In this document: positions 21,421 through 30,098 of the stretch, piece after piece
Numbering within the stretch: the stretch's first letter is position 1
How the letters are laid out: every line of letters begins with the position of its first letter
Origin: Acidaminococcus massiliensis
GTDB lineage: Bacteria; Bacillota; Negativicutes; Acidaminococcales; Acidaminococcaceae
Direction: 5' to 3'
Assembly: GCF_900095825.1 (NCBI RefSeq)
Contig: NZ_LT608315.1
Coordinates: forward strand, 1,231,873-1,295,872
DNA: 64,000 nt
Notes under the pieces: model-generated
The model's input: only the letters and a program-made list of their open reading frames with translations
Told to the model about the DNA's origin: nothing
Database searches by the model: none
Made by a program: the position numbers and the translations under genes

Positions 21421-21550
21421 GGGGAGCGCCCTGATCCTGCTTTGCGGAAGGACGCAACAGGGACCGGGATGCGAGGGAGCCCGTGGGCCGGGCTGAGAGG
21501 GTACCCAAGTACCGACCGCCGGAGGGAGGGGTCCCTCTGCCGCATCCTGG
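21421..21550 (+). ncRNA. Candidate structured leader RNA upstream of the phn-like importer
   Basis: The 225-bp gap between aspS and the importer folds into a compact multi-branched RNA. A first hairpin is closed by CCCTG/CAGGG (21429-21433 with 21458-21462). A 10-bp closing helix pairs 21464-21473 with 21541-21550 and encloses three hairpins: AGCCCG/CGGGCT (21478-21494), GGTAC/GTACC (21500-21513) and GAGGGA/TCCCTC (21522-21537). A strong terminator follows. The layout resembles a riboswitch, but no known class was matched. The GCTGAGAGG...CCGACC part looks like half of a THI box. Confidence 0.45.
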
Positions 21551-21559
21551 GAACCGTAC

Positions 21560-21598
21560 AAAAATCGGCTGTCGCCAAGAAAGCGGCAGCCGATTTTT
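21560..21598 (+). terminator. Terminator or attenuator ahead of the phn-like genes
   Basis: A 16-bp stem (21560-21575 with 21583-21598, one G-T wobble) starting with five A and ending with five T closes on a 7-nt loop. It ends only 24 bp before the importer's start, so it could end aspS transcription, act as the expression platform of the leader RNA, or both. Confidence 0.85.
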
Positions 21599-21622
21599 GT
21601 GTGCATGAAAGGAGAACGTACC

Positions 21623-22651
21623 GTGAAAAATTGGAAGAAGATGGTGGGGGTGCTGCTGGCCGGGGCCCTGGTGCTGGGCGGCTGTGGCGGCACGAAAAAG
21701 GAACAGGCGGTTGGGAGCAAGACCATCCCGGAACTGAAGATCGCCATTTCTCCTTATCAAGATGCGGATACCCTGCGGACCAAGACCGAGCCCCTGGGGA
21801 AGATGCTCCAGACCAAACTGAAGGAAAAGGGCTATGAGGTGCAGAAAATCACCCTGAATGTGGGCACTTCCTACAATGCCGTGGGGGAGGCACTCAGTGC
21901 AGGCAGTGCTGATGTGGGCTTCATTTCCGGAGCCACCTATGTGCTCTGCGACCGGGATGTGGATGTGCTGCTGACGGCGCTCCGGGAAGGCATCGACAAG
22001 GACACCACGGATCTTTCCGTATGGAACAACGGCCAGCCGGACAAATTCACCAAAAACCTGGTGAAGTATTATCGCTCCGCCCTGGTGGTGGGGCCCAGCC
22101 CCAAGGGACAGGCTCTCCTGGCCAAAGTGAAGCGGGGAGAAAAGCCCACTTGGGAGGAACTGGACAGCCTGAACTGGGCGGTGATGAGCCCTGCCTCTGC
22201 TTCTGGGTACCTGTATCCTTCCCTATGGCTGAAGGAAAACTACGGGAAGACCCTGAAAGACCTGTCCCATGTGGTCCAGTCCGATTCCTATACCACTTCA
22301 ACGGCTCGGCTGGCTTCCGGCCAGGTGGATGTGATGGTGGCCTATTCCCATATCCGGGCCAAAATGGAAAAAGATTGGCAGGTCAAACTGGGGGGGACCG
22401 GGTCCATCTGGGATCAGACCGGGATCATCGGGGTCACGGGGAAGATCTTCAATGATACGGTGAGTGTGAGCAAGACCAGCAAAGTGATGCAGGATCCGGC
22501 CTTCCGCAAGGCACTGGGAGAAGCCCTGATCGAAATCGGGAAGACAGAAGAAGGGCTGAAGGTGCTGAAGACCATCGGCCACAAGGGCTATGACTGGGCC
22601 CAGGCCTCCGATTACGATGGAGAACGGAAGATCCGGAAGGAACTCCAATGA
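21623..22651 (+). CDS. PhnD-type substrate-binding lipoprotein of an ABC importer
   Basis: A 342-residue periplasmic binding protein of the phosphate/phosphonate (PhnD/SsuA-like) family. It starts with a lipoprotein signal peptide whose lipobox is LVLGGC, then ISPYQDADTLR, the GSADVGFISGATYVL ligand-site region and SPASASGYLYPSLWL. The GTG at 21623 is chosen because AAAGGAG lies about 8 nt upstream and the signal peptide begins there. It is translationally coupled to the ATPase gene. The ligand could be a phosphonate, phosphite or another small anion; sequence alone does not decide. Confidence 0.88.
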   Translation: MKNWKKMVGVLLAGALVLGGCGGTKKEQAVGSKTIPELKIAISPYQDADTLRTKTEPLGKMLQTKLKEKGYEVQKITLNVGTSYNAVGEALSAGSADVGFISGATYVLCDRDVDVLLTALREGIDKDTTDLSVWNNGQPDKFTKNLVKYYRSALVVGPSPKGQALLAKVKRGEKPTWEELDSLNWAVMSPASASGYLYPSLWLKENYGKTLKDLSHVVQSDSYTTSTARLASGQVDVMVAYSHIRAKMEKDWQVKLGGTGSIWDQTGIIGVTGKIFNDTVSVSKTSKVMQDPAFRKALGEALIEIGKTEEGLKVLKTIGHKGYDWAQASDYDGERKIRKELQ

Positions 22652-23400
22652 ACCCGACGGTACTGGAATTGAAAGCCGTTTCCCAAGCCTATGAAAAAGG
22701 ACATCCCATTCTCCAGGGGGTGTCCCTTTCCGTACCCCAGGGTTCCTTTGTTTCCTTGATCGGCCCCAGCGGTGCCGGGAAGACTACCCTGCTCCGGCTG
22801 TTCAATGGCATGGTACGGCCGCTCTCCGGTGAAGTATGGGTGGAAGGCCGCCGGTTCGACACCTTGAAAGGGAAATGGCGCCGGCAGGTCCAGCAGCAGG
22901 TGGGGATGATCTTCCAGGATTTCTGCTTGGTGGAAGAGAGCAGCTGCCTGGAAAACGTACTTTGCGGGGCCCTGGGACGGATCAGCCTGTGGCGGGCCCT
23001 GTGGGGAAACTTCCCAGAACGGGAAGTGCAGAAAGCCCGGCAGGCTCTGGATCTGGTTGGGCTGGGCGGACGGGAAGATACCTTGGCCGGCAGCCTTAGC
23101 GGGGGTCAGAAACAGCGGGTAGCCATTGCTAGGACTTTGGTCCAGGAAGCGTCCGTCATCTTGGCCGATGAACCGGTGGCTTCCTTGGATCCAGGGACGG
23201 GAAAAGCCATCCTGGAACTGCTCCGGCAGCTGCAGGAAACCCAGGGGCTTACCGTGGTGATGAACAGCCACAATGTGGAGCAGGCCATGGCATTTTCCCA
23301 GCAGGTGGTGGGGCTCCGGCAGGGCCGGATCCTGTTCCAAGGGCCGGCGGATGTCTGGGATGAGGAGAAGCTCCGGGGATTGTACAGGAGGGACTCATGA
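22648..23400 (+). CDS. PhnC-type ABC transporter ATP-binding protein
   Basis: The 250-residue ATPase has Walker A GPSGAGKTT (about residues 38-46), the Q-loop in MIFQDF, the signature LSGGQKQR, Walker B VILADEP and the switch His in MNSHNVE. The CLVEESSCLENVL stretch is typical of PhnC. It overlaps both neighbours by 4 nt (ATGA), so the three genes are one translational unit. Confidence 0.92.
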   Translation: MNPTVLELKAVSQAYEKGHPILQGVSLSVPQGSFVSLIGPSGAGKTTLLRLFNGMVRPLSGEVWVEGRRFDTLKGKWRRQVQQQVGMIFQDFCLVEESSCLENVLCGALGRISLWRALWGNFPEREVQKARQALDLVGLGGREDTLAGSLSGGQKQRVAIARTLVQEASVILADEPVASLDPGTGKAILELLRQLQETQGLTVVMNSHNVEQAMAFSQQVVGLRQGRILFQGPADVWDEEKLRGLYRRDS

Positions 23401-24914
23401 CCCAAAGATACCAACCGCGGATGGGATGGATCCTGCTGCTGGGGCTGACGGCCGGATCCCTGGCAGAAATCGGCTGGGATCCGGCATTACTGGGAGAACG
23501 GGGCGGCCGGTTCTTTGATATTGCCCGGGCCATGCTGCCCCCGGATTGGGGATTTTTCCGGGAGGCAGCTGGGCCTCTTCTCAGCACTGTGCGCATGTCC
23601 CTGGCAGGTTCTTTCCTGGGCAGTTCCCTGGGCCTTTTGGGAGCTGTGCTGGGCAGCCGTTGGACCAATCCCCATAGCTGGATCCGGATCCCTTTCCTGT
23701 GCGCCATCCAGCTGCTGCGGACGGTGCCGGCCTTGATCCTGGCTCTTTTGTGCACCTTCCTGGTGGGACTGGGGAGCCTAGCCGGTACTTTAGCCCTGAC
23801 CCTCAGTACCTTTGGGGTGATGACCCGGCTGGGATATGAAGATATGGAAACATTGGACTGGAAAACAGCCCGAGCCCTGGAAGCCTCTGGCTGCGGCCGG
23901 GGAAAAGCCTTCTGCCGGGCTCTCCTGCCCCGGCTGCTGCCCGGGTATCTGACCAACGCTCTGTACCTGTGGGAATCCAATGTGCGCCAAGCGGCCATCT
24001 TGGGCTATGTGGGAGCCGGGGGCATCGGGCTGCTGCTGAACCAGCAGCTGGCCTGGCGGGACTATGGCCGGGTGGGGACCTTGCTGGTACTGCTCTACGG
24101 TGCGGTGCTGGTGTCGGAAAGTCTCAGTGAAGCCCTGCGGAAAGTCCTGAGAGGCCAGTGGAGGCTCCGGTCTTGGATGAAAAAAGGCCTGAGTGTCTTG
24201 GGACTGCTGCTGCTCCTGGGTTCTCTGGGAACCTTGGAACCAGCAGGAAATGGCGGCATGGGTGCGGCCCGGGCCATGCTGGAGGGACTTTTGGAACCGG
24301 ATCCTTCCCTGCTGTTTTCTCTGGAAAAAGATGCTGTACCCTGGCTGTTGGGAGAAACCTTCTGTATGGCTTTCCTGGGGACCTTGGGAGGGGGCTTGGC
24401 GGCTGGGTTCTTAGCTTTGGCATCCAGCTTCCGGTTCCTGCCAGTGGGGGCCGCTTTGGTGCCCCGGCTGGTCCTCCTGGGCATCCGTACGGTGCCGGTC
24501 TTTGTCTACGGCCTCATGTGGCTCCGGGTCACTGGGCCCGGGCCTTTTGCCGGTACCCTTACTTTGCTGGTGTGCAGCATCGGCCTTTTGGCCAAACGGT
24601 TCCAGATCGGGCTGGATAGTACGGACCCACGACCTTTTGCTGCCAGCCGGGCCATGGGTACCGGGTGGGCTGCCGCCTTCCGATGGACGGTCCTGCCCCA
24701 GCTGAAAAAAAGCGGAGCGGCTGCCCTGCTGTACAGACTGGACGTGAACCTTCGGGAGGCTTCCATCTTAGGCCTGGTAGGAGCTGGAGGCATCGGCACC
24801 CCGCTGATCCTGGCTCTCCAGCAGTACAAATGGCAGGAAGCCGGCGCCTTTCTTTGGGGCATGGCTGCCTTGGTGCTGGCGGTGGAATGGGGAAGTGAAA
24901 GATGCAGGAGATGA
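23397..24914 (+). CDS. Fused tandem PhnE-type ABC permease
   Basis: A 505-residue permease about twice the length of a single PhnE. Two homologous membrane domains follow each other (about residues 1-255 and 256-505). Each has an EAA-like loop (ALEASGCGRGKAFCRALLP and RAMGTGWAAAFRWTVLPQL) followed by a matching ESNVRQAAILGYVGAGGIG or DVNLREASILGLVGAGGIG block. One polypeptide can therefore form the whole permease dimer. The stop codon is embedded in a 22-bp perfect hairpin that ends the operon. Confidence 0.9.
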   Translation: MTQRYQPRMGWILLLGLTAGSLAEIGWDPALLGERGGRFFDIARAMLPPDWGFFREAAGPLLSTVRMSLAGSFLGSSLGLLGAVLGSRWTNPHSWIRIPFLCAIQLLRTVPALILALLCTFLVGLGSLAGTLALTLSTFGVMTRLGYEDMETLDWKTARALEASGCGRGKAFCRALLPRLLPGYLTNALYLWESNVRQAAILGYVGAGGIGLLLNQQLAWRDYGRVGTLLVLLYGAVLVSESLSEALRKVLRGQWRLRSWMKKGLSVLGLLLLLGSLGTLEPAGNGGMGAARAMLEGLLEPDPSLLFSLEKDAVPWLLGETFCMAFLGTLGGGLAAGFLALASSFRFLPVGAALVPRLVLLGIRTVPVFVYGLMWLRVTGPGPFAGTLTLLVCSIGLLAKRFQIGLDSTDPRPFAASRAMGTGWAAAFRWTVLPQLKKSGAAALLYRLDVNLREASILGLVGAGGIGTPLILALQQYKWQEAGAFLWGMAALVLAVEWGSERCRR

Positions 24915-24951
24915 AAAGCGGCTTACTGCTTTTCATCTCCTGCATCTTTTT
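24898..24951 (+). terminator. 22-bp perfect terminator hairpin spanning the phnE stop codon
   Basis: Bases 24898-24919, which include the last codons and TGA of the permease gene, pair without mismatch with 24928-24949 around an 8-nt loop, and a T run follows. Confidence 0.92.
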
Positions 24952-25041
24952 ACCGTCTACCAACCGATTCCTGTCCCCAAATTTCCCCAGATCTTTTGTT
25001 ATACTGGAAGAAAAGAAATCCCATTATAGGAGGTACGGGCC

Positions 25042-25944
25042 ATGGAGAGCAATATGGAACAAAGAGGGATGCAGGCAGGGGAAAAAGGAATAGGGAGGGA
25101 AGAGACAGGGGAACTGGACCGGCTGTTCCTGGACCTTCCGCCCCGGGAGGCTTATCCTCTGATCCTGGCGAAAGCCTGGGAAGGCAGCGGCCGGGCTCTG
25201 CTACTCCTGGCTCTGTATCTGGACGGGGGATATGGGACCTTCTTCTTGGATCAGGGTCAGGCCCGGGTTTATGCTTCCGCTGCTTCCCAGGCCGGAGATC
25301 CGGTGGCCCCTGCCTTTTGCGCACTGAAAGACTTGCCCAATGTGGGAGAATCCGTCCGGGTGTTTGTCCGGCAGAGAGAAAAGATCCGGGCCCTGGCAGC
25401 AGAAGGAGACTTCCTGGCCCAGTACTATCGGGGTATCATGTACGCCTACGGGGAAGGAGAGGACCCTTCCTATGAAGACGCTCTGGCCTGGTTCGAGCAA
25501 TCCGCTGCCCAGGGTTTTGCGGCCGCCCAGCTGGCCATGGGTTCCTTTCTCCGGTTGGTGGATGGGGGGAAAAATGGCAGCTGGCGGGAGAAGCGGCTGG
25601 AATGGTATCGAAAAGCTGCAGCAAAAGGCCATGCAGAAGCCCAGCTCCGCCTGGCCCAGGAATACCGGCTGCGCTGCCATGACCTGGACCAGGCCAGGAT
25701 CTGGTACGAAAGAGCCGCCCGCCAGGGCCATCCCGCTGCCTGTGAGATCATGGGGACCTTCTGGGAAAATGGATACGTAGGCCGGGCAGACCCTGTCCAA
25801 GCACTGGCCTGGTACCGCAGAGCTTACCACAGAGGCAGCCGTACCGCCTGCTTCGCCATCGCCAGCCTGTACGAAGAAGGGCAAGGCGTCCCCCAATCCT
25901 GGCAGCAGGCGGCACTGTGGTATAAAAAATTTTGGGAAAGATAG
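25042..25944 (+). CDS. Sel1-like repeat (TPR-type) protein
   Basis: A 300-residue cytoplasmic protein (no signal peptide) made mostly of Sel1 repeats from about residue 125 onward. Recurrent units are A-WFEQSAAQG-A-AQLAMG, WYRKAAAKGHAEAQLRLA, WYERAARQGHPAACEIMG and WYRRAYHRGSRTACFAIA. Such repeats form superhelical scaffolds for protein-protein contacts; no partner is indicated. AGGAGGT precedes the ATG. It is the last normal-GC gene before the CRISPR island and no functional link to it is shown. Confidence 0.82.
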   Translation: MESNMEQRGMQAGEKGIGREETGELDRLFLDLPPREAYPLILAKAWEGSGRALLLLALYLDGGYGTFFLDQGQARVYASAASQAGDPVAPAFCALKDLPNVGESVRVFVRQREKIRALAAEGDFLAQYYRGIMYAYGEGEDPSYEDALAWFEQSAAQGFAAAQLAMGSFLRLVDGGKNGSWREKRLEWYRKAAAKGHAEAQLRLAQEYRLRCHDLDQARIWYERAARQGHPAACEIMGTFWENGYVGRADPVQALAWYRRAYHRGSRTACFAIASLYEEGQGVPQSWQQAALWYKKFWER

Positions 25945-26003
25945 GAATTGTACTGAAGTTTGGACAGGAAAGAGTGTATGATGGGAGTAGAAAATAAAAA
26001 TTG

Positions 26004-26037
26004 ATAGTTTGTCATTGTCAGAAAACTATGGTACTAT
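26004..26037 (+). promoter_or_regulatory. cas12a promoter with overlapping inverted repeat
   Basis: TTGTCA (26009-26014) and TACTAT (26032-26037) are 17 bp apart. A perfect 7-bp inverted repeat, ATAGTTT (26004-26010) and AAACTAT (26023-26029), covers the -35 box and the spacer, so a repressor could sit there. The cas12a ATG is 52 bp downstream. Confidence 0.55.
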
Positions 26038-26088
26038 CATTTTGGAAATGGGAATTGATAGATTTTTATAGAGAAAAGAGGGAATTGT

Positions 26089-29000
26089 ATGGCTGCTTTT
26101 GATAAGTTTATCCATCAGTATCAGGTTTCGAAGACCCTGCGTTTTGCTTTGATTCCCCAGGGGAAGACTCTTGAAAACACTAAAAATAACGTTTTGCAGG
26201 AGGATGATGAACGTCAGAAAAATTATGAAAAGGTCAAACCGATCCTGGACCGTATCTATAAAGTATTTGCAGAGGAAAGCCTAAAAGATTGTTCTGTGGA
26301 TTGGAACGACCTGAACGCCTGCCTGGATGCCTACCAGAAAAATCCTTCCGCTGATAAGCGTCAAAAGGTAAAAGCTGCCCAGGATGCACTCCGGGATGAA
26401 ATCGCTGGCTATTTTACCGGGAAACAATATGCGAATGGAAAAAATAAAAATGCGGTGAAGGAAAAAGAACAGGCCGAATTGTACAAAGATATTTTTAGCA
26501 AAAAAATTTTTGATGGAACCGTAACCAATAATAAATTGCCCCAAGTAAATCTTTCTGCAGAGGAAACAGAGCTTCTGGGCTGCTTTGATAAATTTACCAC
26601 TTACTTCGTCGGTTTTTATCAGAACAGAGAGAATGTTTTTTCGGGGGAAGATATTGCAACGGCCATTCCCCATCGGATCGTCCAGGACAATTTTCCAAAA
26701 TTCCGGGAGAATTGCAGAATCTACCAGGACCTCATAAAAAATGAACCGGCACTGAAACCTTTGCTGCAGCAGGCTGCTGCTGCAGTGATGGCTCAGAACC
26801 CCAAGGGAATCTATCAGCCAAGGAAATCGTTGGATGATATTTTTGTGATTCCATTTTATAATCATCTGTTGTTACAAGATGATATTGATTATTTCAACCA
26901 GATCTTGGGAGGCATCAGCGGTGCTGCAGGACAGAAAAAAATCCAGGGCCTGAACGAAACCATCAATCTATTCATGCAGCAGCATCCCCAGGAAGCTGAC
27001 AAATTAAAGAAGAAGAAGATTCGCCATCGGTTCATCCCTCTTTACAAGCAGATTTTAAGCGATCGTACCAGCTTTTCGTTTATCCCAGAGGCTTTTTCCA
27101 ATTCTCAGGAAGCCCTGGATGGGATAGAAACCTTTAAAAAATCCTTGAAAAAGAACGATACCTTTGGCGCTTTGGAGCGGCTCATCCAAAATCTTGCTTC
27201 TTTAGACCTGAAATATGTTTATCTTTCCAATAAAAAAGTCAATGAAATATCCCAGGCTTTGTATGGGGAATGGCATTGTATCCAGGATGTGCTGAAGCAG
27301 GATTTTTCCCTGGAATCGCTTATCCAGATAAATCCGCAAAATTCTTCCAATGGATTCCTTGCCACTTTGACCGATGAAGGCAAAAAAAGAATCTCCCAGT
27401 GCAGGAATGTCCTTGGGAATCCGTTGCCTGTCAAATTGGCGGATGACCAGGATAAAGCACAGGTCAAGAATCAGCTGGATACGCTGCTGGCTGCTGTCCA
27501 TTATCTGGAATGGTTCAAAGCGGATCCTGACCTGGAAACCGATCCGAATTTTACGGTTCCTTTTGAAAAAATCTGGGAAGAGTTGGTTCCTTTGCTGAGC
27601 CTTTATAGTAAAGTACGGAATTTTGTGACCAAAAAGCCTTATTCTACAGCAAAATTCAAGCTGAATTTTGCCAACCCCACATTGGCCGATGGCTGGGATA
27701 TCCATAAAGAATCAGATAATGGAGCCTTGTTATTTGAAAAAGGAGGTTTGTATTATCTGGGGATTATGAATCCCAAAGATAAACCTAATTTTAAATCTTA
27801 TCAAGGGGCCGAACCATACTATCAGAAAATGGTTTATCGGTTCTTTCCGGACTGTTCCAAGACAATACCAAAATGTTCTACCCAGAGAAAAGATGTGAAA
27901 AAATATTTCGAAGACCATCCCCAAGCCACTTCCTACCAGATTCATGATTCAAAAAAGGAAAAATTCAGACAAGATTTTTTCGAGATTCCCCGGGAAATCT
28001 ATGAATTGAACAATACTACGTATGGTACGGGGAAAAGTAAATACAAGAAATTCCAGACCCAGTATTATCAGAAGACCCAAGATAAATCTGGATATCAAAA
28101 AGCCCTTCGCAAATGGATCGATTTTTCCAAAAAATTTTTGCAGACGTATGTAAGTACCTCAATTTTTGATTTCAAGGGGCTGCGTCCCAGCAAGGACTAT
28201 CAAGATTTGGGGGAATTTTATAAGGATGTCAACAGCAGATGCTATCGGGTCACTTTTGAAAAAATCAGGGTACAAGATATCCATGAGGCTGTAAAAAATG
28301 GCCAGCTGTATCTGTTCCAGCTGTACAACAAAGACTTTTCCCCCAAAAGCCATGGTCTGCCCAATCTCCATACCCTTTACTGGAAAGCAGTTTTTGACCC
28401 CGAAAATTTAAAGGATCCGATTGTGAAACTCAATGGGCAGGCTGAATTGTTCTATCGTCCCAAGAGCAACATGCAGATTATCCAGCATAAAACCGGTGAA
28501 GAGATCGTAAATAAGAAACTGAAGGATGGGACGCCAGTCCCTGATGATATCTATCGGGAAATCTCTGCTTATGTACAAGGCAAGTGCCAGGGAAATTTAT
28601 CTCCGGAAGCTGAAAAATGGCTGCCTTCAGTGACCATTAAAAAGGCTGCCCATGATATTACCAAGGACAGACGGTTTACGGAAGACAAATTCTTCTTCCA
28701 TGTTCCCATTACCCTGAACTACCAAAGCTCGGGCAAACCAACTGCCTTTAATTCCCAGGTCAATGATTTCTTGACAGAGCATCCAGAGACCAATATCATC
28801 GGTATCGATCGGGGAGAAAGGAACCTGATTTATGCGGTAGTTATAACTCCCGATGGGAAAATCCTGGAACAAAAATCCTTTAATGTGATCCATGACTTCG
28901 ATTATCATGAAAGCTTGAGCCAGAGAGAAAAACAGCGGGTGGCAGCCCGCCAGGCATGGACCGCCATTGGTCGGATCAAAGATCTGAAAGAGGGGTATCT

Positions 29001-29997
29001 GTCTCTGGTCGTCCATGAGATTGCCCAGATGATGATCAAATACCAGGCTGTGGTTGTACTGGAAAATCTCAATACGGGATTTAAACGTGTCCGTGGAGGG
29101 ATTTCAGAAAAAGCCGTCTATCAGCAGTTTGAAAAGATGCTCATAGAAAAACTGAATTTCCTTGTGTTCAAAGATCGGGCCATAAATCAGGAAGGCGGGG
29201 TACTGAAAGCGTATCAGCTGACGGACAGCTTCACCAGTTTTGCAAAATTAGGGAATCAAAGTGGATTCCTGTTCTACATCCCTTCCGCTTATACATCTAA
29301 GATAGATCCAGGCACGGGCTTTGTAGATCCTTTCATCTGGAGCCATGTTACAGCCAGTGAGGAGAATCGGAATGAATTTCTGAAGGGGTTCGACAGTTTG
29401 AAGTATGATGCCCAATCTAGTGCTTTTGTCCTGCATTTCAAGATGAAGAGCAACAAACAGTTCCAAAAGAACAATGTGGAAGGATTCATGCCTGAATGGG
29501 ATATCTGCTTTGAGAAAAACGAAGAGAAAATCAGTCTGCAGGGAAGCAAATATACTGCCGGAAAGCGGATCATTTTCGATTCCAAGAAAAAACAGTATAT
29601 GGAGTGTTTTCCCCAAAATGAACTGATGAAGGCCCTGCAGGATGTTGGCATCACTTGGAATACGGGGAATGATATCTGGCAGGATGTCCTTAAGCAGGCG
29701 TCGACTGATACTGGGTTCCGGCATCGCATGATCAATCTGATCCGCTCCGTGCTGCAGATGCGCAGCAGCAATGGAGCAACCGGCGAAGATTACATCAATT
29801 CGCCCGTCATGGATTTGGATGGCCGTTTCTTCGATACCAGGGCGGGTATCCGGGATCTGCCGCTGGACGCAGACGCCAATGGGGCATACCATATTGCCTT
29901 AAAGGGAAGAATGGTCCTGGAGCGGATCCGCAGTCAAAAAAATACAGCCATCAAAAATACAGATTGGCTGTATGCCATTCAGGAAGAAAGAAACTGA
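26089..29997 (+). CDS. cas12a: CRISPR effector nuclease Cas12a (Cpf1), type V-A
   Basis: Cas12a processes its own crRNA and cuts T-rich-PAM DNA with a single RuvC site. The 1302-residue protein is full length and colinear with the 1307-residue Acidaminococcus AsCas12a (compared from memory). RuvC residues are D907 (GIDRGER), E992 (VLENLN) and D1262 (DADANGAYH). The Nuc-domain Arg is R1225, and the RNA-processing His is H800. In the PAM-contact loop the protein has D534, K540 and N544 where AsCas12a has S542, K548 and N552, so one key position differs. Base composition is lower in GC than the flanks, a sign of transfer. A weak GAGGG site precedes the ATG. Confidence 0.98.
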   Translation: MAAFDKFIHQYQVSKTLRFALIPQGKTLENTKNNVLQEDDERQKNYEKVKPILDRIYKVFAEESLKDCSVDWNDLNACLDAYQKNPSADKRQKVKAAQDALRDEIAGYFTGKQYANGKNKNAVKEKEQAELYKDIFSKKIFDGTVTNNKLPQVNLSAEETELLGCFDKFTTYFVGFYQNRENVFSGEDIATAIPHRIVQDNFPKFRENCRIYQDLIKNEPALKPLLQQAAAAVMAQNPKGIYQPRKSLDDIFVIPFYNHLLLQDDIDYFNQILGGISGAAGQKKIQGLNETINLFMQQHPQEADKLKKKKIRHRFIPLYKQILSDRTSFSFIPEAFSNSQEALDGIETFKKSLKKNDTFGALERLIQNLASLDLKYVYLSNKKVNEISQALYGEWHCIQDVLKQDFSLESLIQINPQNSSNGFLATLTDEGKKRISQCRNVLGNPLPVKLADDQDKAQVKNQLDTLLAAVHYLEWFKADPDLETDPNFTVPFEKIWEELVPLLSLYSKVRNFVTKKPYSTAKFKLNFANPTLADGWDIHKESDNGALLFEKGGLYYLGIMNPKDKPNFKSYQGAEPYYQKMVYRFFPDCSKTIPKCSTQRKDVKKYFEDHPQATSYQIHDSKKEKFRQDFFEIPREIYELNNTTYGTGKSKYKKFQTQYYQKTQDKSGYQKALRKWIDFSKKFLQTYVSTSIFDFKGLRPSKDYQDLGEFYKDVNSRCYRVTFEKIRVQDIHEAVKNGQLYLFQLYNKDFSPKSHGLPNLHTLYWKAVFDPENLKDPIVKLNGQAELFYRPKSNMQIIQHKTGEEIVNKKLKDGTPVPDDIYREISAYVQGKCQGNLSPEAEKWLPSVTIKKAAHDITKDRRFTEDKFFFHVPITLNYQSSGKPTAFNSQVNDFLTEHPETNIIGIDRGERNLIYAVVITPDGKILEQKSFNVIHDFDYHESLSQREKQRVAARQAWTAIGRIKDLKEGYLSLVVHEIAQMMIKYQAVVVLENLNTGFKRVRGGISEKAVYQQFEKMLIEKLNFLVFKDRAINQEGGVLKAYQLTDSFTSFAKLGNQSGFLFYIPSAYTSKIDPGTGFVDPFIWSHVTASEENRNEFLKGFDSLKYDAQSSAFVLHFKMKSNKQFQKNNVEGFMPEWDICFEKNEEKISLQGSKYTAGKRIIFDSKKKQYMECFPQNELMKALQDVGITWNTGNDIWQDVLKQASTDTGFRHRMINLIRSVLQMRSSNGATGEDYINSPVMDLDGRFFDTRAGIRDLPLDADANGAYHIALKGRMVLERIRSQKNTAIKNTDWLYAIQEERN

Positions 29998-30000
29998 AAA

Positions 30001-30098
30001 ATGGAAGATGACTATCTGCCGATATTTTTTTGAATGATTTCATCTTTTGCCCGGTCTCCATATATTTTCATCAATTATATGGGGACCAGGCCCCCATT
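30001..30098 (+). pseudogene. cas4: cas4 relic: frameshifted 5' end joined to cas1
   Basis: An ATG at 30001 opens MEDDYLPIFF and then meets TGA at 30031 because a T tract (30025-30031) has seven T; eight would restore the frame. The restored reading continues LNDFIFCPVSIYFHQLYGD, which matches the start of type V-A Cas4 proteins, including the first Fe-S cysteine. Then the sequence passes directly into the cas1 start. The RecB-type nuclease motifs and the three C-terminal cysteines of Cas4 (normally some 170 more residues) are absent. It lies exactly where cas4 belongs, between cas12a and cas1. Confidence 0.8.

Noticed and set aside
21421-21550. A standard TPP riboswitch
   Set aside because: Only the CTGAGAGG-type half is present in the right place. 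The essential CTGATCTGG...CCAGCG-AGGGA half is missing downstream, and the gene context is not thiamine metabolism.
25042-25944. Sel1-repeat gene as a CRISPR accessory gene
   Set aside because: It has the base composition of the core genome and its own ribosome site, and nothing beyond adjacency links it to the cas genes.
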